Below are positions 9,141 to 19,269 of a stretch of 32,785 nt of DNA, piece by piece. Both the position numbers and the translations under genes were made by a program. Source of the stretch: Perkinsus olseni (lineage: Eukaryota; Perkinsozoa; Perkinsida); NCBI GenBank assembly GCA_013115125.1, contig JABANN010000396.1, positions 1-32,785 on the forward strand. The letters are read 5' to 3'. Every line of letters starts with the position of its first letter. Position 1 is the first letter of the stretch. A model generated the notes under the pieces. It worked only from the letters and a program-made list of their open reading frames with translations. It was not told the origin of the DNA and searched no databases.

Positions 9141-9403
9141 CCATGTCTCGCTGCTGATAAAACTGTGATTTGTGTTAACTTAGTTTCTATCAATTTTCTG
9201 GAAGCGTAGTTCGGATCAACTGGTGGTCTGTTGAGTAGATGTTCTCTAGAGGTTACCTTCTGCTCATTTAATAGGGCGTACCACATTTCCCACAATTCAT
9301 ACAGGAAGACGGTATATCTCCTTCGTAGCTGGTTGATGGAGGCCTTTGTGTTATACTCATGACTTGGCGAAAAGTTGGTATGCTGGGAAACATAATCCAT
9401 CAT
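9113..9403 (-). CDS. Hypothetical protein, 96 codons
   Basis: An ATG-initiated frame gives MMDYVSQHTNFSPSHEYN, a basic/aromatic helical core (RRRYTVFLYELWEMWYALL) and a basic tail. Its stop lies 28 bases inside the last exon of the convergent PLAT-type gene. Plus-strand frames over the same bases give poorer, Ser/Arg-rich products. No signal peptide or known motif is seen. It could be a shadow or an unspliced part of a larger gene. Confidence 0.33.
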   Translation of the reverse strand: MMDYVSQHTNFSPSHEYNTKASINQLRRRYTVFLYELWEMWYALLNEQKVTSREHLLNRPPVDPNYASRKLIETKLTQITVLSAARHGHNAFSNAL

Positions 9404-9511
9404 TGTTCAAAGCGCCGAAACTCGTCAGTTTCAGAGAAAACCAACCATTTCGTTTACTTCGAGGTAGCAAAGATCTTACCCCAATTTCATTCCGACCAGC
9501 CTTCCTATTTC

Positions 9512-10941
9512 ATGGCGAATCTGCCGATCGCAGCTCCCACTGCAGGGCCGGAGGGGACGGTGTTGCGGTACATAAATGGACAGCCGATATGTCAACCTAC
9601 TGGACCGAAAGCGGAGATCCAATCTCTATTGGAGAGGTAATGGGGAGTCATGGGCGATTTTCAGTGAAAATGCGACCAATTAATGACTCGAGCTTACGAC
9701 CTCCAAGCTTTCGCTGCATCCTAGGTTTATCCAGAAGATTGACAGATCATGTAAGCGGTACTCTAGAGTGACGATCCAAAGACCCTAGATGGTAGAATGA
9801 TCGTGATAGCGTGTACCCCTTTCGTGTTTATATTCTTGTACTGGATTTTATATTTTTGAGTGCTGGCCTTATGCTTGGTAATGAAACGTTCATTCGGGCA
9901 AGAACAGTGAAATGATAAGTCCAATACTGTTGACTGTTTTGTATTGGACGAGCTTCAACCTTAGATATCTTTTACAAAAGCAATCGGCTCTTAAAGAGCA
10001 GCTAGAGAAGAACTCAGCTACGACGCAAGCCGTCCAAGCTGCGGAGAAGTTCCGAGTAGAAGCGATACAGGTCGTGGACCATGCCATAAGTATCTTAGGT
10101 TGATCATGGCTTTTCACGGATATCAGCGCTTCTACAGATACGCTCAATCTATTGACCAACGACAAGTGGCCGGTTGGGGATAAAACGGAGCACATGCAGT
10201 TTCTGCAGGTAGGAAAGATTTTTGCGGTTTTTCCATCAAATTATTTCTTGCTACTCTCCCGTCCATCATCCGCGGGATCAGTCTTTCCTACATATTAGTC
10301 TTTGGAATGGTTCTTGACAATAGACGAAAGTCAATTTTTTGGTTGAGTTTTGGTAGGTCGAGAAAAGCTGTTGCTGTGACTTACGCATAAGATATGCAAA
10401 AATTAGGACGAATTAACGAGAGAATAAGACGCATCTTATTTTCTGAATATTGAATGTAAAAGTCTTGAATTGAAGGTATTTTCTGAATGAATTTCTGAAT
10501 ATTTTCCGCTGCCACTCTGCTGCCCTCGCCGAAGTCGTATATGGGCGAATGTCGCTGTGGAGCACGCGCTTGCTGTTTCCTGTCCGAACTGCTATTGATA
10601 TCTGTGAAGGTTCGAGCTACCAATCCTGAGAGGGACGAGCTTGATGTTGGCACGGAGCTGATGGACAGGTTGTATAGACGGAAACAAATCTTACAGGATA
10701 ATCGTGAGTTGGCCAAGGAGTGGTAGAGATAACCCACCTCTGTCCTTGGGTAGGGGACCAAATATCCCTGACCCTCACACAAGCAGCTTCTTCTCAAGTA
10801 GAGCAGTGCCGAGCCTTTGGTAACATCCTCGTCGACTTGCGTGATAATTGCAGCAGAACGAAGTGGCAGATGCTACGTCGGGGACCGATCGTGCAGGTAG
10901 AAAATGGGGAGGGCGAGAATATCCGTCAATTGGAGTGGTGA
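9512..10941 (+). CDS. Helical, coiled-coil-type hypothetical protein, 184 residues
   Basis: Five exons join with exact phases: 9512-9636, 9965-10089, 10138-10208, 10610-10703 and 10802-10941. The introns are 328, 48, 401 and 98 bases and the total is 185 codons including the stop. The start is MANLPIAAPTAGPEG, followed by about 130 residues of heptad-like helix (LLQKQSALKEQLEKN, AVQAAEKFRVEAIQ, ELMDRLYRRKQILQD) and an acidic end (VENGEGENIRQLEW). There is no membrane segment. Such short, nearly all-helical proteins are often subunits of cytoskeletal, nuclear-pore or trafficking complexes, but no family is recognised. The 48-base intron begins with the recurring TATCTTAGGTTGA motif, and the first intron ends with a variant of it. 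Confidence 0.78.
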
Positions 10942-11195
10942 ATAATAACCAGACCTGCGCAAACAGGTCGAAGTGGGTTCTCGTCTCGTTCGGTCCTTGC
11001 CCGAAATTTGGAGATCTGGCTTGCTCGCTCGGATGGAACATCTTGTCTTTCGTCTAATAATAGCACCTCTAGCATTAACAGCAGGGATGAAGAGCGGAAG
11101 ATACGGTACCAGCCAGTTGATTGAATAGAGGCCTGGCATATTCGAGAAGAGAAGCGGAAATTTCGTCGTTTTTTCGATATTATTTTATCGCTCAT
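10926..11195 (-). CDS. Hypothetical open frame, 89 codons
   Basis: Opens with a real ATG (MSDKIISKKRRNFRFSS) and holds a hydrophobic helix SSLLLMLEVLLLDERQD. Its stop overlaps the end of the convergent 184-residue protein gene by 16 bases. The basic N-terminus might be a targeting peptide or chance. Weak evidence; another minus frame over the same bases is also open. Confidence 0.28.
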   Translation of the reverse strand: MSDKIISKKRRNFRFSSRICQASIQSTGWYRIFRSSSLLLMLEVLLLDERQDVPSERASQISKFRARTERDENPLRPVCAGLVIIHHSN

Positions 11196-11255
11196 TCGTA
11201 AAGCATGCGTAGGAGGTAAAGCATAGAAGCATCGGTCTATGCTGACAACAAGAAT

Positions 11256-11489
11256 TTATGGTATAAAGGGGAAATCAAGATTCTCGAGAATTTCATTCCA
11301 ACCAAATCTTCGATTATTGAAGGAAAAAAGATTTGCGCTACCACTGCGTCTGTTTTTCTTCATAAGTTTTATCGTAATGTCGTCCGACTGTCCCTTTGCC
11401 ACGCAGGTTTTCCTCTTCCCGTACGATTTATCGGTGCTGCGCCGATCTCCGGCGTCTCTCCGAAGCTCCGAGCTCCGGGATGCAACCAT
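11256..11489 (-). CDS. Hypothetical open frame, 77 codons
   Basis: From an ATG at 11489 the frame gives MVASRSSELRRDAGDRRS, a Lys/Arg-rich middle (SYGKRKTCVAKG, IKLMKKNRRSG) and an end WNEILENLDFPFIP. It is strongly basic with no membrane segment. The plus strand is open over the same bases with a hydrophobic product. Neither is certain, and no family is recognised. Confidence 0.3.
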   Translation of the reverse strand: MVASRSSELRRDAGDRRSTDKSYGKRKTCVAKGQSDDITIKLMKKNRRSGSANLFSFNNRRFGWNEILENLDFPFIP

Positions 11490-11739
11490 CGACAACAGTA
11501 TGGGGAGCAGCAAGTATATAGCAGCGATGTAGTGGCGGAGACCTGCCTATGGGCGAGTATAGTTCCCAACTACGAATGATGGCTATATAATTTCTCGGTG
11601 ATCATCGATGCCCCTGCGGGATCGAATCGGGCTCATAAGGAGCTCGCTTCTCTTATCCGGCCGGATCGAACGACCTAAAAAACTCATGTTTTCTTAGAGG
11701 AGTCTTTTTGAATGCCTGCGGGTTAGTCTAAACTCCTTC

Positions 11740-11973
11740 TTAGGCAGTAGCCCCTACTGGAAAATAACGAATCCACTCAGCCACGTCATCGGGGAGTGTA
11801 CCCGGCTGAGGCAGTTCAGATATGAAGTGCGTATCATTATTCTCCGCTGTGCTGTCAGTTACCCTGCTAACTCCGCCCGAGGGATGGACGTAGCGTTGAA
11901 ATTCCCGGCGTCTATCAGTCGCGAGGTTGAAGCTCGGATGCGCCTTACTATCCGGATACGACCGTTGAAGCAA
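11740..11973 (-). CDS. Hypothetical C-terminal exon
   Basis: The frame is open on minus back to about 12085 and ends PQPGTLPDDVAEWIRYFPVG and three more residues before a TAA at 11740. This acidic, Pro-containing end looks like a true C-terminus. Upstream residues (ATDRRREFQRYVHPSGG) are plausible but overlap a plus frame (from 11884, MDVALKFPASISREVEARM, with a basic KRGKRKRG run). I could not place the start or choose finally between strands. Confidence 0.35.
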   Translation of the reverse strand: MLQRSYPDSKAHPSFNLATDRRREFQRYVHPSGGVSRVTDSTAENNDTHFISELPQPGTLPDDVAEWIRYFPVGATA

Positions 11974-12427
11974 GAAGATACGGTCGAGGTGAAGCGGGAG
12001 ATGCCCACTAAACGGGGGAAGAGGAAGAGAGGCCAGGATGATGGTGAGGAGGGGGGTTACATCAAACTAGCAATTCTCACGCTCACTGCTAAACTCGTTT
12101 ACATCGGGGATTATATTACTCCTTTTTTCGCTCGTACTGCGTAGTATAAGGATTATTACTTGAGCTCGGAGGGAGCTCACATTGGGATGCTGACTATGGA
12201 CGTATATAAGAGTGAAACGGTCTGCCGATTATGATAATCTGTCAACAAACGGGTTATTTCGCATTTTCATGACTAATCGCAGCTTGGGATCAAATCACAC
12301 CGCAATTGCTCAGACATACCCCCTTGACCGCTTCGCGTTTCGGACCAGCTGACTGAGTCCGACGGACTTTATCGCGGAATGCCATAGACAGCAGCTTGTA
12401 CTCTCTCCCCGTCCTCAATAAACCAGT
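11974..12427. other. Stretch without a firm gene
   Basis: To about 12140 both strands are open (see the neighbouring entry). From 12145 to 12427 I see nothing beyond short open frames; the sequence is of mixed composition and leads into a MITE-like repeat. Confidence 0.4.
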
Positions 12428-12507
12428 ACTGAAACTCAGAGTCAGTTCTGGAACTGATGACTACACGTAAAATGCGGTATCAGAATCGATTCTGAGTCTC
12501 AGAATTG
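12428..12507. repeat. MITE-like repeat, copy B
   Basis: About 80 bases, inverted relative to copy A: CTGAAACTCAGAGTCAGTTC at one end, core ACTACACGTAAAATGCGGT, and ATCGATTCTGAGTCTCAGAA at the other. The ends form an imperfect inverted repeat. It lies 70 bases upstream of the two-membrane-segment gene. Confidence 0.7.
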
Positions 12508-12576
12508 GTATATTGGACAGCTCCCCTCTTTCCTTCCATCCTTTGCTATCGCAGAGCAGTAGTCTGTGTCGTGGTT

Positions 12577-13490
12577 ATGCTGAGTTTGATGTTATCAGGT
12601 GCGCCAGTGGATCAGACTCGTCCGAAGGCGGAAGTCCCTCCCGTTGTTCCGTCGAGTGCCGAGCGAGCAGCAGCCATAGACGAGTGCCTCAGGGAAGCAC
12701 AAAAAACCATAATATCCATGTAGCGCAGTAGGGTGGGGTTTCAACGGCCGACGGAATCTGTATGGTATAGTTGCTGGCGTGATGTCTAAGGGCATGGGAA
12801 TGGCTATGATCGCGTATCTAGGGAGGAGAACGTTCGACTGCAATTCTCTGGAACGGTCTCTCATAGCGTGAGATTCACGTTCAATCTGTTTTTAGGGTGT
12901 CGTTCGAGGGGATGATGAACGACCGGCCAGTGCAAGCAAGTGGCTGGGCATGGGGCTCGGGCCAGCATGAGAGTCGACCGCATTACTCCAAGCCTGATAT
13001 TAGTGGCTCGACCACACCTCAGGTGGGTGATAGGGACATCCTGCACAGGCTAAGGCTCGCACCTTTGCTCGGAATTGTCGAAAACGACACGTTCAAGGCG
13101 CGTTCCGTGGGGTATTATTATATCCAATGAATGGTTACTACTCTCGCAAAAAAGGCGCTTTGTATCTGCGCGTTCCTGGTCGCGATCTCGGCCGTGTTCT
13201 GCGGCCTGTCGGGTGTTTCTAGGATATTTTTATTCAGTTCAGTTATGCAAGTGATGCAATTTGAAAATTTTAAAACCGGCCGTAAGGCTTGGCGGGATGA
13301 ACCATCATTGTTGCCCCATCTGCCCGTGTCTACTCATCATACCGCCGCAGTGTATCATCCATGATATCAGGTCCATCTCGTGTATCTGCCTAAGTCAATC
13401 CAGTTGACGATAGCTCTCGAACCCTTGCATAAACTGGTAGAAGAGCCGATGTCGCCGTTGGAAGAGCTGGCCGCAGCTGAGATGAAGTAG
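12577..13490 (+). CDS. Hypothetical protein with two membrane segments, 209 residues
   Basis: Five exons, 12577-12655, 12732-12855, 12896-13106, 13155-13250 and 13371-13490, with introns of 76, 40, 48 and 120 bases, keep one frame through 210 codons. Hydrophobic segments are LYGIVAGVMSKGMGMAMIAY near residue 40 and CICAFLVAISAVFCGLSG near residue 145. The loop between them contains Trp, His and Pro (ASGWAWGSGQHESRPHYS), and the tail ends MSPLEELAAAEMK. An alternative is two genes: one ending at the TGA at 13128 and a second, signal-peptide-like one starting at the very next ATG. I prefer the single gene because the 48-base intron joins them in phase. No family is recognised. Confidence 0.68.
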
Positions 13491-13655
13491 GCCTGAGTAA
13501 ATATATTTGCCCCTGTCTAAAAGATGAATGGTCGCCTCTGCCGACTGTACGACGGGTTATGAGTAACTTCCACCTGTGAAGAGCTGAATCCGCTTTAACT
13601 GTAAGAGCCTCGTAGATTTCAACATATTTATTTGAATAGATAAGACGTGTCTCTT

Positions 13656-13676
13656 GACTACTCAAATTGAGTAGTC
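13656..13676. repeat. 21-base palindrome
   Basis: GACTACTCAA-A-TTGAGTAGTC is a perfect inverted repeat with ten-base arms. It is followed at once by ATTGAGTAACTCAAT, a second overlapping inverted repeat of the same TTGAGTA word. Could be a protein-binding site or hairpin; it lies between genes. Confidence 0.8.
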
Positions 13677-13730
13677 AATTGAGTAACTCAATCGTCTCCG
13701 CTCAGCTTGCTTCCCGTGTATGCGGTGTCT

Positions 13731-14943
13731 ATGATACCTAGTAACCAGCCGTCCTCGTGGACTGCAGTTTCTCATCGTGTCAGGCACCGTGTGCTGGACC
13801 GTTTGTCCCAGTCCTACGACCCTGAGCTGGCCACGATGCTGACGACTCCGTCGTGTAGCGCCTCTCGGAAGGACACCACTCTTCTTGATGAGTGGTTGAA
13901 TTGGTTGACTCCTTTAATACTCACTTAACGTTTCTGCATAATTTATGTTTTGTCGAGTTTTGACGTCACATTCTTGTTGCATGGACAGCTGGCGAATGTT
14001 CAAGGATTATTTTGGCGATTGTGATGCCCGTTGGTCGGATTCTATTCACGCCGCGTGTCCAGCAGGCCTACGCGAGGATGATCCGAACTCTGAAAGAGGT
14101 GGGCCGATGAGGCTGGGAGGCTGTGAAGATGAGAATTCGACCAGTATCTGTATCGGTATGTCAATGATTCGGATCATCCTGTATCGGTATGTCAATGATT
14201 GCGTTTGTGAATCTCTCTCAGGCCATGCCGGGTGACTTGCTTACTCAGCGCGAAATGAGGACTGCGCTACGAGCTAGTCTGAGAGACAACTACCACCTTT
14301 ACCCTGAGGAGGCGGTGGTGCAGGTGAGGAGCTCGAGAATGGTTTCGAAATTCGAAACCTTATAAAGTTATATGATTCACCATTAATTACTCTGTGGGAA
14401 CTTTCGATCAAAAGAACCCATTCCATTGAGGTCGACAGCGGATCTGTGCAGCTGAACATATGCGTGCGCCGTGCAGCAACAAACTCTGCAGCAGCAGAGC
14501 TCGTGCAGCTTCTAGTAGAAGCCTTCTACCCAGCTAGCAAAGCAGACCCGCAGAACATTGAAGATCGCAGTTATCGTTGCTGGAGGATGCTCCAACGTTG
14601 CTGTGACAGCAATGCTGCCCTGACTGGGTCAAGCTCATACTTATCGAACATGCATACGGCGTCTCTACATGGTGCGAGGTCACGTTTCCGTGGATTGCGT
14701 CCAGGAGGACCTTGCAGGATCTACCGCATTTTGAACATACGCAGTTGGCTTGCTTGTCGAATACGTCAGTTCGGCTCAATAGGCTCGAGAAACAGGGATC
14801 GTCAAGCCGCTCAACTCAAGCGAACTCGAGTTCTGTTCGCCGATGTAGGCTATGGTGTAGGAGAGGCGGTCAATGTTGTAACATACGGTAGTCCCGCTTC
14901 ACCAAACCCGTTTGAACCCGGCGATGAGGAGAGGGAGTATTAG
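13731..14943 (+). other. Plus-strand open segments, gene or element unresolved
   Basis: Three pieces look coding on plus. 13731-13925 reads MIPSNQPSSWTAVSHRV and later DTTLLDEWLNWLTPLI. 14160-14324 reads SQAMPGDLLTQREMRTALRA and then DNYHLYPEEAVVQ, ending at a CAG/GTGAGG donor. 14446-14943 reads SAAAELVQLLVEAFYPASK and beyond. I could not join them in phase. They lie just upstream of a reverse-transcriptase fossil, so they may belong to the same old element. A perfect 19-base palindrome (GGTTTCGAAATTCGAAACC) lies at 14339-14357. Confidence 0.3.
14148..14200. repeat. Short tandem duplication (22-base unit, 31-base period)
   Basis: The 22-base word beginning CTGTATCGGTATG and ending TCAATGATT occurs at 14148-14169 and again at 14179-14200, identical in both. 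Confidence 0.85.
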
Positions 14944-15046
14944 AGGGAATATAACGCAATGAATACTCACTGAGAGGGACACGGTTACACAGCCGTTTCA
15001 GACTAGCCGGCGAGCGCTATCGTGCCTCGGAGACAATGAAGATGCA

Positions 15047-15560
15047 ATGTTATCACACTCCGTGGCGATGGCCAGAAGCAGCTTACGGCCCATTTTGAGG
15101 TCTTCCGTAAGGGTGCTATGGCGCCTTTCAGATCACCATCGAGGAGCCGCTCTGAGACTGATGACCGCATCATTCACCATCGGCTCACAACCATGGCTCG
15201 GGAGGACAAAGTATCCCGCTGTCGTGAAACGGAGCTGATCATGATCTGCCCGGTGGTCATCGTCGACAAGAACGGCGCCAACAGTCTGCGGTGTTACCCC
15301 GACAGCAAGATTGACGAGAGGTAACGGATCACGTTGGACCTGAGGAGTGTCAACTCCCTGTCTCTCTCCCACGACTGTGCCGGCTCTTTCGTCTTGCTGC
15401 CTTCCAAGAATGCCCATGACCTCAACTCGGTGGCTGCCTTCGACACCAAAAGCTATCGCCAATCCGAAGTGACGGCCTTCGCGCGGTTCCTGCTCAGTAT
15501 TCCGCCTACTACAAGCTTGACCTGAAGGATGCGTACAGAGTCTCTGAACGTATCAGAGAT
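15047..15560 (+). mobile_element. Reverse-transcriptase fossil of a retroelement (LTR/DIRS-type)
   Basis: Plus-strand frames carry PVVIVDKNGAN, TLDLRSVNSLS and YYKLDLKDAYRV, in the order expected for the N-terminal fingers and palm of a reverse transcriptase of the LTR/DIRS kind. The copy is short and clearly broken, with a few breaks, and I found no integrase, RNase H or terminal repeats nearby. The family cannot be fixed by eye. Moderate age is likely because the motifs remain readable. Confidence 0.6.
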
Positions 15561-16171
15561 ATTTATCGAACGAAATGTTTGTACTCGCTATGGCAAGTCG
15601 GATCACAGAGCAAGCTCAAGACAGCGTCTTTTGCGTCGCATGTGAAACAGTGGTCGAATGCAAGTATGTGATCGAACGATGGCCGAACGCAATTCGTCCT
15701 ATAGAAATCTCTCAGTTCCGAGAACGTGACTAGCGTTTTACTATCTTACATTGCAAAGGGGCTCGGGGCTCATCTTTCATTGGGCTTTCTATGCGATACT
15801 CTTACGTTCTCACCGGCCCATTCGTGCTGTGTTTCGAGGTCGTTAGGGAGGCTCCCTGATGAATGTGGCTCTCGTTTATTCGGGGCCACACACACACTTT
15901 TTGTTATGTTTTGTTTTAAAAATCTAGTTTTACTATCTTTTACGTCTCCATCTTGTCCCAGTCCCAGTGTGAAAGTTTTATGAGGGATCGAGAGCCTAGA
16001 TCAGGGGAAATCTCGGACGATCGTTTGACGTGGTCGACTCACAAGTGCTTTTTCAGGAGCTCAACGCCACCATCCACATGTTGCGGTACAACATAGTTCA
16101 GAGCGAGATAGTGAGGAGCCCACACAGCCTCGAAGCAACGCTGGACTTGGCCACTATAGGTGCCATCAGGA
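15561..16171. other. Stretch without a supportable gene
   Basis: A plus frame at 15726-15983 (85 codons, Ser/Cys/Phe-rich) and one at 16030-16287 are open but look like chance. A run of four CA repeats lies near 15888. Bases 15640-15700 carry TCGAATGCAAGTATGTGATC and a similar GCCGAACGCAATTCG word. Nothing firm. Confidence 0.4.
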
Positions 16172-16526
16172 TCGCCGGGAGAGGCGCGGATGAGGGTCAC
16201 GCTGACACAGGACCATATCGTTCATGGGAAGCCGATCGAGTTGAAGGCCCCTTGGGAGGCTGCGGAGTCGACGAAGATAAAAGCTGATGAATTTGAGAGC
16301 GCTGTGGGTAAGGCTCAGTCATGAGTACGTTGAGGACGCATCATTCTTGTGAATCATGGAAGTCGAGCTGCGTTTCTGTGGACGATATTTTCGTTGGTGT
16401 TGTTATTGTTTAGTGTGGATTAGGTCGTCACTAATCATGCTGGTCCCGCGGGTGGGGGAATCATGCGGTCATCTTTCGAAAGAGAAATCGATTGGTCTGC
16501 AAGGCGTCCTGAGCACCCAATTGACT
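16172..16526 (+). repeat. Duplicated segment, copy 1 (shorter copy)
   Basis: Closely matches 19979-20365 in the same orientation, with a few percent differences over the first 200 bases. The middle is about 30 bases shorter, and similarity resumes at AATCATGCGGTCATCTTTCG. Both copies encode the frame MRVTLTQDHIVHGKPIELK, then APWEA...STKI.ADEFE.AVG before a G/GTAAGG donor. In copy 1 the frame extends upstream as VPSGSPGEAR. The conserved frame in both copies argues that it is or was an exon. Function unknown. Confidence 0.75.
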
Positions 16527-16819
16527 AATAGAACTCCTACTGATCTCGGAAATGACAAGGAACGGCTCTGTTGCAGTACAGTATTCAGCTTGAAGCTTGA
16601 TGGGTCTGTTGACTTAAGAGGGGAATAATAAGACGAGAGTCGTGAATACCTGCTCCTTTCTTCCTTCGATTTGAAGGATGCAGTTGAACTTATCTCCCGC
16701 GCATGTTTAGAATGCTCGGCAACTCATAAGTTTCGCTCTTCAACTCACTCATTACAGCCTATGACTTCCCGTGCCATGCCTCCCACAAGCTCACGAGTTC
16801 AACCGCTGCTTCAGCAACC

Positions 16820-17529
16820 AAATCGCTACTGGCTTCACTTGCCCTCCTCTATTCAGCACAGTATCCGACTAACCTTCATGCACTACAGCCCGGTAGTGGA
16901 GAGCTACTCAAACTCATTTTGCTTATCCTGTTTATAGTCAGCCCGATAAGCACCGTGGCTGGCATTGGTGTCTCCGCAGACTTTCCTTGCATCGGTGCCA
17001 CATGCCCCGAGGACATGCGGTAAGCACCCCCGAGTTGACGGTAGTCGCCTCGATACGAGCCAGTGGTGCCGAGGGGATATGGGAACGGCGAGTCGAAGAT
17101 GAAATCAGAGACGCGCTCAAGAGGGGCAATAGCGTAGCTTCGAATGCGTTTTGTGTTCGCCCGAGTAGGAAAACCTCTCCCATATTCACCGAAGCACAAA
17201 CCGTCGCTACTGCAGGAAGTGTTGCTGACGGCAGGCTCCCCGGAAGGGGTCCAACTTCACAAACGCTTCACTTAGAGTTCGAGCTTAAAGCGATAGCACC
17301 AGGGATGAGTGTGTGCCCCACACTGTGGGGTATCCCCGGCACTATCCGTCTCCTTTTATGGGAGACCCTCTGTCGAACAGAGTATGTCCTGAATGCTAGG
17401 GAAATTCCCACATTGAAAGTGAAGTCGGGAATATATAGCGACGCAACAAACAATAAGTCTCAGAACAACGGTCGAGGTAACAAATACGTGCGGGATGCAA
17501 TTGTCCACGTAGGAGCGGTACTCGGATAA
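16820..17529 (+). CDS. Candidate secreted protein (5' end unresolved)
   Basis: An exon ending near 17019 contains a strong signal-peptide core (LLKLILLILFIVSPISTVAG) followed by Cys-containing sequence (ADFPCIGATCPEDMR). A GTAAGC donor there joins in phase 2 to an acceptor near 17107. The rest runs without a break to the TAA at 17529: RDALKRGNSVASNAFCVR, PTLWGIPGTIRLLLWE, IYSDATNNKSQNNGRGN and an end VRDAIVHVGAVLG. The ATG was not found and is probably in an upstream exon. The antisense strand is also open over 16876-17199, so confidence is limited. A secreted or surface role is inferred from the signal peptide only. Confidence 0.52.
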
Positions 17530-17598
17530 AGTCGGTAGAATCGTTGATACAGATTGGCAAGCATGACAGGCTGCCACAGCACACCTAAGAATCCTCCT

Positions 17599-19269
17599 CT
17601 ATAGGCTTTCGACCGTCTGGTTTCTCATGGTACCCATCGGCTTCAGTGTACCCATCGTGACCCAGTGGATAATATTAGCGATGGGTACACTCAGAGCGGC
17701 CAAGGTTATGGCCAGACGTAGATCGTCCGAAGGCGCCGGCCACATATCTATCGGGATGCTACCGTTCGGTGGCGAGATATAGTTGCTGTACGCCCGCAGC
17801 TGTACCCAACGCACAAACCACTTCTCCCTTGAGTATCAGAGGAATGCGATACGAGTATTGGAACATATCAGACGCGAACACGGAGTTGAATATAGTTTGC
17901 CGACCGACCCTGTGTCGACAACACAGGAAGATCTTAGGTCGACGATATGTTCATGTCTTGCGCGGTTGAATAGCCAACGCGCTCTCATCCCTATAACGTC
18001 GATAGACATGAACCCGGTTCCGTGTGCATGTAGACTCTGTATCGAGTTCAACGTTTGCTTACTGCCGGTGCTCCCAATTTGCACCAAGTACGAATTTATT
18101 TCCTCGAACCACGTGTGTAAGACTGAGACTGTAAGCTTGCAGATACCCTACTGATGGTGCTCGGCATGATTCTCTCGCTGCGGGTGAGTAGTTCCTGTAA
18201 CCTATCCATGTTGAACTTCGGCTTGATGAGCCTACGATGAAGAAAAAACAACAATTCGAAGACGGGAGTCTAGTCACACTGTTAAAAATCACCCGAAATT
18301 GCGGCGACAACTCGTGGCCTTACGATGCATGAGCGTGAGCTACGCGTTCGCCTTCTATTCGAACTTGACTGTGAGCAGCTACGAGGTACAATTACTTCAA
18401 ACAATTTTCACGGCCGACGAAAGTGTCGATTTGGGAGCACCTCTCACGATTAACAATTCCAGAACCAGGATACGTCGACTAGTATCGCTCAGCTTGTTAC
18501 GAGCAATTTCTTTTGTCATCCGTTTCCAGGCGTGCCCTCATAGCTGCGAGCCTCCAAGGTTCGTCGACTCCTGGCCTGTCCAAGAAGGCCTCGTAAAGGG
18601 CTCTTTGAGAAATCACAAAGCGGTCAGAAGGAACCGGTTCGAAGTGCTGCGAGTCTACCCAGCCTCTGCGATCTGCAAATAAGCCGTCGGTGGTGCGGAG
18701 TCCGGTCCCGTTCTTAGACGCAGTTTTTTCGTATTCTTGGAGGACTCGGGAGCTCAATCTGCGCATCACTTGCAGTTGCAGTGAGGGCGGAGTCTTCGCT
18801 TTGATCGTCTTCAACGTTTTGCTTCCCAACAGAAGACTGTATTCTCTCAGCACATTTTCATCAAACACAACACTGTATTCGACGCTGCAGTTCCTTTCCC
18901 TGAGACGACGGTGATGCGCGTCATCTATGCAGCGGAGCGTTACCCTGTCTTATACTCCACATGTGCCACATCGGTAACAAGGTCTCCAAATCCCGGACGC
19001 ACGAGGTACCCTATAACGGTCTACGAAAAGTTCGCACTCTGCCAAGGCGAGGAACGAGTCGAGGTTCACCGTGCAGTGACGCAGAACACTCTCTAACACG
19101 ATAAATGGTGAAGAGATCTTACCTTCGACCGTGTCTCTGGGTCGTAGAATGTCCTGTTCTCCCTGCTAGGAACTTCGGCGTTTACGTTCCCCGAATTACT
19201 GGGATGCGAGGACGATGCTAGCGAGGCAGTAAGGGCCACTAGATGTAGCAGGGCAACCTGTCTGGCCAT
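17599..19269 (-). CDS. Signal-peptide protein with a possible C-terminal membrane segment (model partly resolved)
   Basis: Exon 1 (19269-19123) encodes a textbook signal peptide, MARQVALLHLVALTASLASS. Exon 2 (19090-19003) and exon 3 (18924 to about 18510) follow in phase across introns of 32 and 78 bases. Exon 3 reads NCSVEYSVVFDENVLREYSL, VMRRLSSRVLQEYEKTAS and GWVDSQHFEPVPSDRFV. Further minus coding pieces lie downstream: ILVLELLIVRGAPKSTLSS near 18430, NMDRLQELLTRSERIMPST near 18190, and a last exon (17771-17599) with LRLAITLAALSVPIANIIHW and a short basic tail. I could not join all pieces with certainty; there may be two genes. If one, it would be a type I membrane protein. Confidence 0.55.

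Noticed and set aside
16876-17199. 107-codon minus frame
   Set aside because: Antisense to the signal-peptide and Cys-containing plus exons, which have better features; kept only as a caution there.
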